A stretch of 64,000 nt of DNA from Paulownia fortunei (lineage: Eukaryota; Streptophyta; Magnoliopsida; Lamiales; Paulowniaceae). Shown piece by piece: positions 1 to 11,994 of this stretch. Position 1 is the first letter of the stretch, and the number at the start of each line of letters is the position of its first letter. The DNA is taken from contig CM033122.1 in assembly GCA_019321725.1 (NCBI GenBank), positions 2,356,001-2,420,000 on the forward strand. Direction: 5' to 3'. The notes under the pieces were generated by a model, which was given only the letters and a program-made list of their open reading frames with translations, searched no databases and had not been told where the DNA came from. The position numbers and the translations under genes were made by a program.

Positions 1-559
1 TGTCTGTAACATTAAATTTCTCAATTTGTTAAGTATTGTACGATTGTAATCTTTCAATTTTTTTAAACATAGTTTATATTTAAATTAATTATATCATACC
101 CTCAAATTAAAATTTTAGCTGCTGCGTAAAATGATTGGCATCTGCATGTGATCATGAGTAAGAGACCAAGAATTACCCCTTAGAAATCGATCAATAAAGA
201 ATTTGGTTACAAGAAAATAAAGATTAAGCTCACAAAATAATTAGAGTATTATCCTCAACACTGTAGAGTATACCACTGATAAAAGAGAAAGTGATAAGAC
301 GCCGTTAAATTATACAACCAAAATGCTCAAAGCCACTTTGATGATAAAGGGATATAGGAGTAATGTAGCAGAATTACATATGTTGAGCTATGTGCTTGTA
401 AATGGCAATAAAAGAGAAAATAAAAAATAAAAATCGTATTGGAGTCGATCTTGTAAGATCAAATTAATTACACAATTAAGGTAATTTTCTTATTTTAATA
501 GCGATTAAGAACTCTGTCTGAAAAAGAAACGCGGAAGACTTGCTGCATGGCTTTATTAG
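1..559. other. Intergenic, nothing recognised
   Basis: This is AT-rich sequence downstream of the first gene. I see no convincing coding frame, RNA gene or repeat in it. It probably holds the 3' flank of the minus-strand gene that follows. Confidence 0.5.
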
Positions 560-1222
560 CTAATACCCATCCTGACAGAAAATCATGCACCTGGAGCCAT
601 TGCACAGCTTCAAACAATCCATATTATTACCATAGGGATGCTTCCTGTGTTCATCATGCTTGCATATTACACGCCAGGGACCCGACAGCGTTACCCCTGT
701 AAATGCTAAGAACAAAACCATGCACGCAGCTAAAACCACGTACCTTTTTCCCTGCGAAAAACGGTCTCTCCACTGTCTGTCAGCGTTAGTACTCTGCTCA
801 TTACTATGATAATTATTTCCAGGAGAAAAGAACCCCGTAAAATCCAAGGATTCGGCCCCAGTTTGATTTCTTGACGACAGCATTCTCGCAATGAAGTTGT
901 ATTCGGACCAGGTCTGATCGTGCAAATCCATGGCCCGAACGTACTTGGACCCGATTGAAAACAGGGCGAAGAGATTGAGAGTTGCTGCTAAAAGAGAGAG
1001 GGTGAAAATGAACCAGGAATCTGAGCAGGTGAGGGATGTAGTATTGGAGATTGCCGCTAATACCACTCCCTGGAAAACGAAGTAATAGTTGGCCAATTGA
1101 AAAGCGCTGGTTTGGAGGTTTTGAATTCGGCCTTCTTGCTCTCCTATGAGTTTTTTCAGCTCCTTGAATCTTTCTTGGTTCATTTGGTTACTTGCATTTC
1201 CTTGTTGGATGTTCTGAGCCAT
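560..1222 (-). CDS. Plant membrane protein, three hydrophobic segments, unknown function
   Basis: A single-exon frame of 220 residues. I chose the start at MAQNIQQ; the frame stays open upstream, but that extension is a low-complexity proline run (PPSSPPPPPP) typical of 5' leader. Residues 14-40 form a charged helix that may be a coiled coil. Hydrophobic segments lie at about 44-60, 69-91 and 160-180. Between the last two is a hydrophilic loop with NQT and many Ser/Asn residues. The tail (187-216) has five cysteines (187, 203, 207, 212, 216) that could form disulphides or bind metal. The organisation resembles many small plant-specific transmembrane proteins without an assigned role. No neighbour suggests a function. 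The gene model is fairly secure because the frame is long and has a sensible protein architecture; the function is unknown. Confidence 0.75.
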   Translation of the reverse strand: MAQNIQQGNASNQMNQERFKELKKLIGEQEGRIQNLQTSAFQLANYYFVFQGVVLAAISNTTSLTCSDSWFIFTLSLLAATLNLFALFSIGSKYVRAMDLHDQTWSEYNFIARMLSSRNQTGAESLDFTGFFSPGNNYHSNEQSTNADRQWRDRFSQGKRYVVLAACMVLFLAFTGVTLSGPWRVICKHDEHRKHPYGNNMDCLKLCNGSRCMIFCQDGY

Positions 1223-3369
1223 ACGGCAGCAGACGTGGGCCGGGGGTGGGGGAGGTGGGGAGCTTGGGGGTCGATCGGATATGTGGGTGGAAAGGGGTTT
1301 AGGGATGTAAATATATCGGTGTAACAGTAACCAAAACATTCACGACCATGAAATTTGTGAGAAAATATAATTGCAGCATGGGGTGCAGCAAGGGGATGAT
1401 AACATCTGGTTAATTTTGGTATATATATATATATATATATATCTTTATCAGCACAATATATGCATGTAATTGAGAAATAATTGGAGAGACATTGTGGAAA
1501 TAGCTTTTGTAAATAGGAACGAATGTGCAACGATTAATGATTAGCTCGAGATCGGCTTATTTATATTTCGTTTGAACTTATATATATGTGTGTGTGTGTG
1601 TGAGTCAATGTGGCCCTTCAGATGTAGCTAGAGGAGACGAGTTGAGGCGGCTTGGTGGTCGTCGACATTAATTGCTTTCTATTTGAAACCCAAAAATGAT
1701 GGTACTTTTTTGATTTGTGCTAAATATTCTTTGCATTGTATTTTTTAGAGTAATGCACTTCTGACTTTTCCAAGTTCGGAAATTAATTTTCATTTTTTGC
1801 TCGCTGATGATATCATGGCGTGGTTGACGCTGCTTTGGTTTGAGGTGGCATGAATTGATAGTACGCGCTTTCTTTAATGTAACCCAAACTACTATAAATT
1901 CATAAACAGGAAAAAGACATTTAGTAATTACCACTTATATGGTGTATCCAATGTTTGGATGATGTTATATGTAGTTGAGGTGCATTTTTAAATATATTTT
2001 ACATTAATGTAAATATGTAAATGTGCATACTCGATACACACACCATTAAATATAATATTTATATAATCGAGAATCCAACATGAATACTCCTAACGTGTGT
2101 AAATTTTATTTTTTTCCCTGAGACCAAATAACAAAAGAGTGAAATTTTCAATTTGGGTGGGAATGCATGAACTCAAGCCTTTTTGCTTTTGCTCGCGTGA
2201 TATATTGAATTCCCAATTCTTCTAAAATTATAAGCACTCCCTCAAACAGGGAAAACATTTTCCATTAATTAATATCATCAATTCTATATATCTTAACACC
2301 AACACATACAAAAAGGACAAAAAATGCCAAGCTCAATGGGCATTATTCTTGAAAAACATTAAATGAGATTGGTTTTAAGGAATTAGGGCACAATAAATCA
2401 GTTTTTTTTTTAACCAATTTAATTATGATAATTTACAATCCATTCTCCTCTTGTAAATTTTGTTGAATAAAAAAAAAAGTGCAAATAATTATTGAGGCAA
2501 TCTTGGAAGCATCATTTTTCATTGGAAGCTGCCAAGTTTAGTACCTAACAAAGTTTAGACTCGTTAAACGTGTGTTTCTTTTACAATCTCGAATAGTGCG
2601 TGCTGATATCATAATTTGGATCTCTAAACCAATCACTTAGAGTTGACCATTTTAAATAGATTATTGAACGTATTTAATACGTAAAAATGGCAGAATAGTC
2701 AATCTCCAACTTCAGAAAAAATAAATAAATAAATAAAGACAGGGAAATAACTTAAGAGTCGATACGGACATATTGGCAGAATGTAAGAACCTAAATATAA
2801 TTTGTATAAATCAAATATAAACCAATGTTTTATGTACAACATTCAAAAGAATAAAATTTTTACATATTCAAGAATATAGTTGGAAAATATACAAAATTTT
2901 TGAGAATGTACAAAATTGAGTCTAATCATCGTCAATTTATGACATATATATATATATATCATAAATTGATTACGAGACAAGGTAATTTGTTGATAATCAT
3001 TGTATGTACGGTTTGAAAATATCTTAAAGAAGCCAAAAGTGAGGACGACAGACAGAGTGTAATGAAACATGTTAAGTGATAATTACCTCCGGTCGTCCTC
3101 TGTAATATCGGCCCAAACATCCCAATCCCCTGTGCCATTAACGTTAAACAAGTACACATCAGAATTTCAGAACTCAAAAGGACTGAAAATCTATGCTTTA
3201 CTTACAACGTATGTTTGAGTTGCCTTTGCTTGGCGAAGCGCTGGAATATGCACGCAGCTTGCAATGGTTTAATTCTCGGAGTTGAACAATGTCAAAATTG
3301 AGGTACCAAAATTCACTCGTAAAAGTAATTTCGCGTGTGAAAATCAAGAGAGAGAGAGAGATGTCTAAA
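1223..3369. other. Intergenic with dinucleotide repeats
   Basis: AT-rich. It contains an (AT)11 run at 1421-1442, a (GT)n run at about 1587-1602, a short (AT)n run near 2944-2959 and a short (GA)n run near 3349-3361. Short open frames on the minus strand (2843-3177) show no protein-like composition or recognisable motif. The first part presumably holds the promoter of the minus-strand membrane-protein gene. Confidence 0.5.
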
Positions 3370-3753
3370 TTACCAGAATCGGCAAAAGTCTGTTAATTTG
3401 GGCTTGACACCAGTAATAGTCAACCTTCCATCCTGGTAGACGTAGAACGATATTTTAACGTAGTGAAGGAACTGCTGCGGCGTCAGTGACTGTGATGCTC
3501 TCACGCCGTTAACGTTAATAAATATGGTGGAGGGACGGCCTGAAATACGGTTTCGACGGTAGAATTTGGCTGCGGGGAACACTCGTTGGCCGTGGGGCGG
3601 CAGCAGGATGATGCAACCATGGCTGCCCGGCGGGGCAAGGTGGAAGATTTCAATTACCTCAATTGTGGCGCCGCTTTGATTGCTCAACATGCCCGTGCTG
3701 CACATTTTTGTACAAGGTTTACTCTGTTTTATTTTAGTACGAGAGCTCGACAT
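3370..3753 (-). CDS. Small plant protein, member of a family with further copies near 43.8 and 45.5 kb
   Basis: The frame encodes 127 residues starting at MSSSRTKIKQ; a later in-frame start (MCSTG or MLSNQ) is also possible. The body alternates hydrophobic and polar residues as expected for a beta-rich fold: SGATIEVIEIF, GCIILLPPHGQRV, STIFINVNGV, FLHYVKISFYV, GRLTITGVKP. It ends in DFCRFW. The same order of blocks occurs in the gene at 43781 (VEMELRVFLPP, KIIRIKPGEVKL, FHLMVFMDGV, KYAKILGYL, GLVHLKGIRI, SFCRL). I infer that the two are diverged paralogues. I cannot name the family with certainty; plant domain-of-unknown-function proteins of 100-130 residues are the likely home. A donor-like GTAATT overlaps the stop region, so a short extra 3' exon cannot be excluded. 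Confidence 0.55.
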   Translation of the reverse strand: MSSSRTKIKQSKPCTKMCSTGMLSNQSGATIEVIEIFHLAPPGSHGCIILLPPHGQRVFPAAKFYRRNRISGRPSTIFINVNGVRASQSLTPQQFLHYVKISFYVYQDGRLTITGVKPKLTDFCRFW

Positions 3754-3823
3754 GAAACATATAACATACCAAGGACTTTATAACGGTGCAAAAAAGGAAA
3801 ACTCTTATCCACAAACTTAAAGC

Positions 3824-4182
3824 GTGTTTAGGTGAGTTTAAAATTCTTTAAAAATATTTAAGAATTTATAAGATTTCTTAAAATATTTGGTAAAAATTAA
3901 AAAAAAAAAAAAGAATTTATAAGTTCCCAAAATAAGATTTTAAGATTTTATAAGTTTTTTTTTAGAAAAATAAAGAGTTTCTAATATATTTTTAAGATCT
4001 TAAAGAATTCCTTTAATTTTGGTAATTGTAATTATAAAATTATCATTATTAACATTTTAGAAGTTCTATTTTTTAATTTTATTAAAAAAATTAAAAAATT
4101 TATTTTTAAAAGATGTAGAATCCTATAAGATTTTTTCAATAAATTTAGTCAAAGAGTCTTTAAATGCCATACAAATCCACTC
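3824..4182. repeat. AT-rich element with weak terminal inverted similarity, possible old MITE
   Basis: The left edge reads GTGTTTAGGTGAGTTTAAA. The reverse complement of the right edge reads GTGGATTTGTATGGCATTTA, followed on both arms by related AAATTTAT and TCTTATA blocks. The interior is a dense mix of A and T runs. The arms are too diverged to define boundaries or a target duplication, so this is only a suspicion. Confidence 0.25.
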
Positions 4183-7100
4183 TATTTTTAAAATTATATT
4201 TAAAGCACTTGAGATACTCTATTATTAGTGCATATATATACACATTGAATATCAAATTAAAAGGACAAATCGAAACTAAAAGCAGGGATAGATTTGGAAC
4301 TTTGAGAGGAAAAAAATGTCCCGGTTCATTAAGGGAAGAGATACATTTGGTATGACGGTATATTCCAAGATTGATTTTAGTGCCACCTCAAAAAGGCGTG
4401 GAGCAGATTCTTTAAATATTCATAGCCAAAGAACGAGCGTTATGGTTATACATAGGTGGACTCCTTTACATTCAATGAAGGTTTGCCCTATTATTTGGGA
4501 TAAAATGTTGACTTGTGCGGGCATCAGATATATTCCACATACAATGACGTAGCATGGGATTGCCCTATTATTTTTAATGGGTTTACTTTGGCCAAGTTTA
4601 ATCTATGCTCGCAAGGAATATCAAGTCTTATGATTATTAATTAACACAGACTGATCAATTTGGTAGGACAAAATGAATATTTATGACTCAATTAGACAAG
4701 GAGAGAACTGTTCGAAGGCCTCAAAAATATCTGAGCCAGTGTACTTGAGTTGCTGGATCGGAACTGATATATTTGAGATGATAAAAAGGAGACTAATATG
4801 TGTGAGCTAGTACATCCCAACTGATATGCTCGAATCGAAATTGAGCATGAATAGGTTGTTGGTATTTTTGGATATAAAAAAGTATTGTTAAAGTATAATA
4901 CTAAAATGAAGAGAATAATATTTTATATTGATGAATAAAGATTTTAGAAGATCACCCTTATTTTCTCATGAAAAATATTTTCATTTGCAAAAAGTAATAA
5001 AATCCTTTCTTATTCTTTAAAAAGTAATAGTTTGAATGTATGATTTATTTTTTACGCTAACTTAATATACATATATTGATAGAGTAATTAAAACTCTTGT
5101 TAATTTTATTGACTTGAGTGTCCGAGTGTTTTTTGTTGGCCACTTTTCAACATTGTACAGGTTAATTTGGTACGTGTTTCGTGTGGTTCAAAATTCATTT
5201 GCTTGATTCAGAGTTCTTGGTTATTGTTGAATATTTTGGTATCATCAGATAATATATTGGGTGTATGAATGATAGATAAATATTTATTTTTTTATGAAAT
5301 AAGTTACTTATCTATTTTTTATCATTTATTATGAAATGGGATGGTTTGTCCATCATTCAAATATTCAATAAATAATATATTAAATATAGCATAAATATTA
5401 CAATATAAGATGTTTGATTTCTTGGACACGTAGATCTAACGTTGTCATGATATAATATCTGATAATCTAATTGCTATGGTCATGCATGATCTAACATCTC
5501 CATGATCTTGTGATTACATTTGGGCTGACCATCTACCACGGTTCGTCTACTTAATTATTTTTGAATGTCAATATTGACATTGTCACCGTTCACACACCAA
5601 ATTTTGAATGCAAAAAAATTTCATTAGATTCAAGGGAGATTTACGAAAGATAGAAAATGGAATTAGTGATTCCAAGAAGATTACCGAAGTATGGGTTTGA
5701 AATACTCGAATTAGCACTTGCCAAGTTTTATTGTATCGAATTTCAAATAAGTTTTTTGGATTTTTTTTTAATTTTATGATTTAAATAGTTTCTTTGCATG
5801 GTAACTTCATGCACCAAAAGCATTAGTAAAAATATTCTATCAATTGGCCACAGTGAAAAGAATTTCTGACTTGTTATTTGTAGGAATGAAAAATAAATTA
5901 AATTATTTCATGTTTAATTCAAGATCGATCATTAAAAATTTATTTAAATTAGGTTAACAAATCAAATTTCAACATATTTTTTTGGTTACATAAGATTTGA
6001 AACTTAACTCGCTTAGCAAAAAAATTAAGTTATTCGAGTTCGACTCGATTAAAATTCATTCAAACTCGACTCCAATAACAATTAAATCAAACTCAAACTC
6101 AATTTTTTAAACTCGATAAAAATTCAAACAAATTTAAACAGTAACATATTCTTTTCGACTCGATTCATTTATACCTCTGTTTACGTGCCTTCTAAAATTT
6201 ATTTATGGTATTGATTCTATTTTCTGAAGGATTTTTTTTCTTTTTTAAATGTTAAGTTGTATATAAAACCTATTTTTTTGTACATAGAATATCATTCATG
6301 AATAATAGTTATGCTTCAATAAGAAATTCAAACAAAGTATAAATATTGTCTATATAATGCCTCATGGATGCGGATCTGAAAATAAATTTTTAGACTTATA
6401 TCGGATCTAGATTTAATCAACATAAAAAGATTCGTTAGAATTCAAATACCAAATTGGATTAACAAGTTAATCTGGGGTTGGAATTGGATCAGGATAAATT
6501 TTTTAAGTCATAATTATAACGTTTCAATTCGATGATGATTTGACCAAGATTTATTCAATCTATATGACCTGAAGAATTATAAATATGAATAAATCATTTG
6601 AGTTTTAATATAACACAGAGCTTTAGCTTTGTCGAGTAGAAGGTCCATCAGTGGGCCAAAATGGGCCCATATACTTAATGGGCTTTTGATTACGTGTACA
6701 AGTTCTTAAACTGTCTCGTCGCTGTCTCATAAAAAGAAAACCCTTTTATTTATTATTATTATTTCTATTTATTTTGGGGGTATTCTTACAATTTAACTTT
6801 AAAATGTTTATCGTACTGCAATGTACTGCAATCTGCAAGTACTAAATCTGGGCATGTACTAAGAATAAATCCAATCAAATTCCATGAAACATCTTCCAAT
6901 TAAATCTTGACAATCAAATTGCAAATTAAGATGTTAAAGTGAAAAGAAGTCCAAAATCCCACATCCCTAAAAGGTTTTACGCTTTAAGACGGTGTCAAAA
7001 TTCTATAAATATAAAATTTTGAATTTATAATAGTGTTCATGGTTTTATTAAAAAATTAATAAATACTATCATTGTTATCATTATCATTTTTTACAATAAA

Positions 7101-7254
7101 ATGCGCGACTTATATAGTCTAATTTGCTCAATTTTCTTAATTTAGGAAGTAATCGATGCCAATCAAATTGGTAATTAACTAAAGTTTTATTCAAGAAAAC
7201 TTTAAAAATAGGCACTGTACAGTAATAGTCATTTTTTTCAGCATAGTGTAAATG
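4183..7254. other. Long AT-rich intergenic stretch with repeat relics
   Basis: No gene is supported. Near 5262-5385 there is an imperfect dyad (TGAATGATAGATAA on the left, TCCATCATTCAAATATT on the right) that may be a decayed MITE. At about 6030-6180 the motif ACTCGACTC or ACTCGATTC recurs several times among poly-A/T tracts, a look shared with common degenerate plant repeats. Short ORFs at 4164-4552 have no protein-like features. Confidence 0.4.
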
Positions 7255-7884
7255 TTACAAATTGAAACAACTTTTAGCGCCATATTTTGCCACAACCTTC
7301 AGGGGCGGCGCAGCCTGAGTGAAGCCAGTGGCCTCCCATCGCCGCCGCGTTGACGGCCGCGGAAGATTCTCCGGCACGATGGTCTCAAGCGAATTCACCC
7401 GCCACGGCTGGCAAGCCCTTTTGTCACTCCACCTGGGGACCCTGATAATGATCCTTGACCCTGATTGCATATCCGCTGCAATGGCCCTTTCTTGATCACC
7501 CAACACTGCAAAATTGCCCAATTCTAGTCCAATTATCGCGCATGTTAAGCCTAATAAACATTGATTCTTCCATGATCGTTCCCTTGGAGGGCTGCAGAAC
7601 AATTGATCAACCAAATATCGTCAAAAAAATTCAAAAAAATAAAATAAAATAAATAATTAAATCGATTCATCAGTGATGTGTAAAATATATCTTGAAACAA
7701 CAAGGATTAATTAAAACAAGCTCGGATGATTTTAACTTTGTTACATTTTCTCAATAATAAAAAACACAGATTAATACGCTGTAGCTTACCATGCAACTTC
7801 TGAAGTTCTTGAAATTGGTGAAGAAATTGTGGTAGAAGGAGGAGGAGGGAAAAGATTGAGGCGGCAATAGGTTGAAATAGCCAT
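7255..7884 (-). CDS. CV: CHLOROPLAST VESICULATION-like chloroplast protein
   Basis: Two exons, 7790-7884 and 7255-7591, encode 143 residues. The donor is GTAAGC and the acceptor CTGCAG, and the junction rebuilds a Cys codon. The N-terminus (MAISTYCRLN, rich in Ser/Thr/Pro) looks like a chloroplast transit peptide. A hydrophobic segment follows (CLLGLTCAIIGLELGNFAVL). The C-terminal half contains the block RWSDKRACQPWRVNSLETIV followed by PENLPRPSTRRRWEA. I recall this block as the conserved core of plant CV proteins, which are induced by stress and senescence and drive removal of chloroplast stroma and thylakoid proteins in vesicles. The next gene is a DBP1-type PP2C; from memory the Arabidopsis CV and DBP1 genes are adjacent, which supports the call. 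The name depends on recalled sequence and synteny; the gene model itself is solid. Confidence 0.7.
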
Positions 7885-9518
7885 TCTTTCTCTTTCCCTT
7901 TTTAATTTTTTCTCTAGATATTTTTCCTTGTAAAGTGTATACGTATATATACAGTAAAAGTGGAGGGCAAGTCTTTGAGTGTATATATAGATATAATAAA
8001 TTGAATTGGAAAAGAAGGGTTTTTGATGTAGATGGTCAGTTCACGGTGGCTGACAAGAAGGCCCGGGGGTGGGGTGGGGTGGGGGTTGGTGTTTGGCCCT
8101 ACTTTTGTCTGGATTGGACACTCAAAGAAGATCTTTCTTTTGCTTGCCGTCTTGCAACACTTTTTCGGAAATTTAGACGTGTATTTTGCGAAGTGTATTT
8201 GACTTATTTAGTTTCAGCAGGCGCAGTTGTACTTGTACATGTGTAGTACACGTTCCAATTTCTTTGCCCATCCCCTTGCCTTTTTTTGTTTTTATAGTTT
8301 AGAAATATGAGGATACTTGTATTTCTCTATAATGCAAACAAAAATTATTAATTTCAAGTTTATTATTGATAACATCCACCATTTCAAACTCTTAAAGTTG
8401 GTAATACTTATGTAATAAGCAAGATCTTTTGGACTGTCTATGAGGTTTTACCTAAGATTTTATTTCTAAATTATATCAATAAATGCTTTTTAATTAAAGT
8501 TATTTAAAGAGAATTTGATTTAATTAGACAATATATAGTTAATAAATAAAAATCGAGCGTCATACTCTGTTCGCTCATGAATTAAAAATGATCGGGGCAA
8601 TAGCTCACTAGTAGCCCCCGGGCGAAGCCAATCTCTTCTGGATGAAAGAGTGTCCAAATGTTATCATATTCTGTATGCTCTCCTCTCATTATTACAAGAA
8701 CCAAAAAATTTAAAAGAAAATAAAAATGGAAGAAGAAAAGATAGAACACGCATGAAGTTTTGGATTTCCAATTGGTACAAATATTTTGTAGCGTGAAAAA
8801 TGCAGCAATATATTGGCTTGTTTTGACTGCTAATAATAATTCATTCTCCAATCTCTTTCTGTCCGTTTTCACACACTTTTGATATTTTTAGATTTGCTTT
8901 TCATTGCTTAATTGGACTTTTTTCACCTTCCCACCTAACCTCTCTATTCTTCCCATTCATTGGGACGAAAACCCACCTACTTGTTTCTTTCCCATAACTG
9001 AATAGGTTCTCATTGTAGCTAATTATGAATAATTCAAAACAAATTTAATTCTACTATAAACAATTCATCAAAATGATAACTGAATTTAAAAATAAATGTT
9101 ATAAAACTACAATTATTCAGATTTAGCATACACGAATGTGCAACAATCCAAAAATATTGACTAGGAATAAAAATGGGTCCTAGACCTATTACAAACGCCC
9201 CGTGTGTTTGGGCTTAGAATAATTAAACATATCTTGAAATTGATAATAAATTTTGATTTTTTAAATTCAAAACAATTCCAACAGGGAGGGAGGGTTATGG
9301 GTCCTATTGGACCCACCTCGTACTATTTTTTTTTTCTTAAATATAAATAGAACATTGAAGTTTTATTTCATTTGCTCTCTGTTTTTGTGAATCGCCACCG
9401 TATCCTTCTCTTTCACTCGGCACATTTCTGCGACGGCCTCCCACTTGCAATACCAATGGCGGCCTTGGTTCGTCCCGCAACAAACCCACCCCGTTCCCAT
9501 CCTAATATTGACCTTGAC
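7885..9518. other. Upstream region of the CV-like gene, otherwise empty
   Basis: It contains 5' flank with a TATATATAC stretch near 7943 and a G-rich tract near 8065-8085. Minus-strand and plus-strand ORFs here (7935-8246, 8582-8872) are short and lack recognisable features. I see no RNA gene. Confidence 0.4.
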
Positions 9519-9593
9519 CGACTTCATAAACTAGCCCTTAGCTACAAGGAGACAAATATGGCGGCAGATGCATTGGCCAAAACAGGCCTCTAA
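9519..9593 (+). pseudogene. Relic of a retrotransposon RNase H domain (about 24 residues)
   Basis: The frame ends in YKETNMAADALAKTGL and then stops. The motif of an Asn followed by x-x-ADALAK-x-G is typical of the C-terminal end of the RNase H domain in plant LINE-like and other reverse-transcriptase pseudogenes (usually REANxxADxLAxxG). Only this fragment is visible; I see no reverse transcriptase or endonuclease nearby. It is most likely an old fragment. Chance resemblance is possible because the match is short. Confidence 0.35.
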
Positions 9594-11692
9594 CAAGTGT
9601 CTCTGAGCTGCCCATCTTTTTTGGACTCCCTTTATGTTTGGATACTAGCAAGTCCGTAAATAGAACATCAGCCAATTCGGCAATACAAGGCTAGTTTATT
9701 TTGGCAAGAAAAACGTATGTTGGAACTGGACTTATCTGCCTGGCCCACTTCACAGCTCTATCCAACAAAAATCGATTTTGTGTTATCCATAGTGGCCCAA
9801 GTAATTAGTCTACAAATGGGTAGCCATGTAATTGAAAGTGGGCTTGAATTCTGTACCTTCACTTCATCAAGCCTCGTTTGGTTTGTAGTATTTGGTATCA
9901 CACACAATCATCAATAAAAGTATGTAAAGAAGAATAATTTTCTTTAGGTATTTTTTTTTTTTTTTTTTGTGAGCTTTTCATCCATGGACAATGTTGTTAA
10001 GATAAAGTTCCATGTTGTTTAATTGCTAGAGTTCATGTCTGTAAATGTGTGTAGGATATTTCAAATTAAAAAAAAAAGAAAATAAAAAATATTACAAAGT
10101 GTAATTTCTTATTATCCCTTTATTTCGAGGGATGGAATTTTCTTGATTATAAGCAAATAAATACAAAGTGCAATTTGTTATATACTATTTCTAGAGGGAA
10201 AAAACAATTGATTGATACATGAATTAGCCTGTGCATGTATATTGGTTGACAATTACTTTGTCTTTTTTAGTCATTTTCAATGGCTCTATGAAAAAAATGT
10301 CAAAAATACATCATTGAAATGTTTGCGGGCAGGTTCAGAATTTTTCAAAAATATGATATCAAAATTGCAATACCATAGAGTATGAAAATTTAAAAAAGAA
10401 TCTTCTCATAAATTGCTTGACAAGTTGGGCATTTTTTATTTTTTTGCATATAAAGTTTGGCAATATAAATTTGATAGAATTATTAGTATAATGAGTACAA
10501 GAATCTACAACAAATGTCGTGGTGGTATGGATACAAGTATAATTAAAATTGACATTTTAATAAATTCTATTATTTTTTAAATCTTTAAAATTTGTAGATT
10601 TGGTACATGTTTTTTTAATTTAAAAAGTTCATGTTTTGTGTAGATCATTTTTTCAAATTTCCACCATATTATAAGATAAAAACTTTAGAAGTCCCTTATA
10701 GTGCTCTTTATAATTACAAGAGTTCATACTCCCTTAGACTTAATTTTCACTAAAAACTAATTATCATGAAATAAAAGTAATTTGGACTATATATCTTTAG
10801 GCCTTAACTTTTAATTGCCTAACTTATTGGAAGAGGGATGGGACCAGGATGCTCATAGTGCCTACAAGAAATACATTAATTACTAGCCTAACTTTATAAT
10901 TCAAAAAGCACAGTCAATTCTTTTTAAATTTAAATGAAACTAAGATAAACTATTATTACCACGATAAAAATGACGAATTGATGTTATAACATACAATAAA
11001 AAATAAATTATATAAAAAAAAGAAATTGCAAATTAATCAAGCATGCATCTCCAATTTGCAATATGAACATTTTTTAAATTTTCATATCTCAACAGGAAAT
11101 TATCAAAATTATCTAAAAAGTCAATTTTACTCTGTATGTTGCAAATTGTGAAGTAAGGATGACGATGGAGCGTATTTAACTAAACTTAAGACTCCTTCAA
11201 TTAAAATTTTTAGAATGCGGACTCAAACTCGATAATTAAATTTATTTTATTATTTTAAAAATATTAAAAAATATATTTAAATAAATACACTAAAAATATT
11301 TTAATATAATAAATTTTAAAAAAATAAAAAATTTTAACAGAACAAATTTAAAAATAAAAATTTAAAATTATTTTCAAATTAATTAATAATAATAAAAATC
11401 ATCCAAATAAAGTATGTTCAAAATGATTTGGAGTTTGGACCCAGTGCCATATTTCCAAATACGTGTAACAATGAAAACCAATAAAATGACCAAATCCAAA
11501 GTGGAAATTCACGTCAACACTTTAGGAAAAAAATCTGCATGGAAAAAGACCTTAAAAAGGTACACACGTCAATCACCAAACGTTCACACGACACCGTTTC
11601 TGGATGGTACAGTCACCCATTTCCCGTATATATTATGAAATCCGCAGAAACAGAATTCCTCGAAACAGAGCCAACACAAAATTCAACGCCTC

Positions 11693-11694
<2 letters not shown>
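9594..11694. other. Intergenic region leading to the PP2C promoter
   Basis: AT-rich, with a long poly-T at about 9952-9968 and no supported gene. The last 100 bases probably hold the PP2C core promoter: TATATATTA near 11627 could be a TATA element, followed by the CT-rich tract described separately. Confidence 0.4.

Positions 11695-11760
<66 letters not shown>
11695..11760 (+). repeat. Compound microsatellite (CT)16(CA)17 in the PP2C leader
   Basis: Thirty-two bases of CT repeat run directly into thirty-four bases of CA repeat. The tract lies about 220 bases before the PP2C start codon and just after a possible TATA element, so it is probably transcribed as 5' leader. CT-rich tracts are common in plant core promoters and leaders. 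The length should vary between individuals and would make a genetic marker. Confidence 0.95.
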
Positions 11761-11762
<2 letters not shown>

Positions 11763-11964
11763 TCTCTTGTTTCTACACACACACAAATCTGTATCTATTT
11801 ATACACTGTTTCATTATAAAACCCTAGTGTCCCCAAATCGAAACTCTAGAAAGTTACTAAGATTACCAAAAGGCCCGAATTTTCAGCCCCATTGTGTTGG
11901 AGGGGGATTTCTTTTTCACTCTTTTTTGTTCTTATTTTTAGTTTTAACTCACTTTGGAGGAGTG

Positions 11965-11994
11965 ATGGTTGAGATTTGTAATGGAGGGCAGTAG
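11965..11994 (+). promoter_or_regulatory. Upstream ORF overlapping the PP2C start codon
   Basis: An ATG at 11965 opens a nine-codon frame (MVEICNGGQ) that ends at a TAG inside the PP2C coding sequence, in a different frame from the main ATG at 11981. If the leader begins upstream of about 11635, an ATG there would open the same frame and give a longer overlapping uORF. Overlapping uORFs usually reduce translation of the main frame. Use of this uORF is an inference. Confidence 0.5.

Noticed and set aside
1097..1530. Open frames overlapping the first membrane-protein gene
   Set aside because: They are shadows of the gene or its leader in other frames, with no conserved motif.
5262..5385. Imperfect dyad suggesting a small MITE
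   Set aside because: The arms match only in short blocks and no target duplication can be fixed, so it is mentioned in the intergenic note only.
11539..11994. A 151-codon open frame upstream of the PP2C gene
   Set aside because: Most of it is Ser-Leu and Thr-His repeats encoded by the CT/CA microsatellite. It is leader sequence, relevant only as a possible long uORF.
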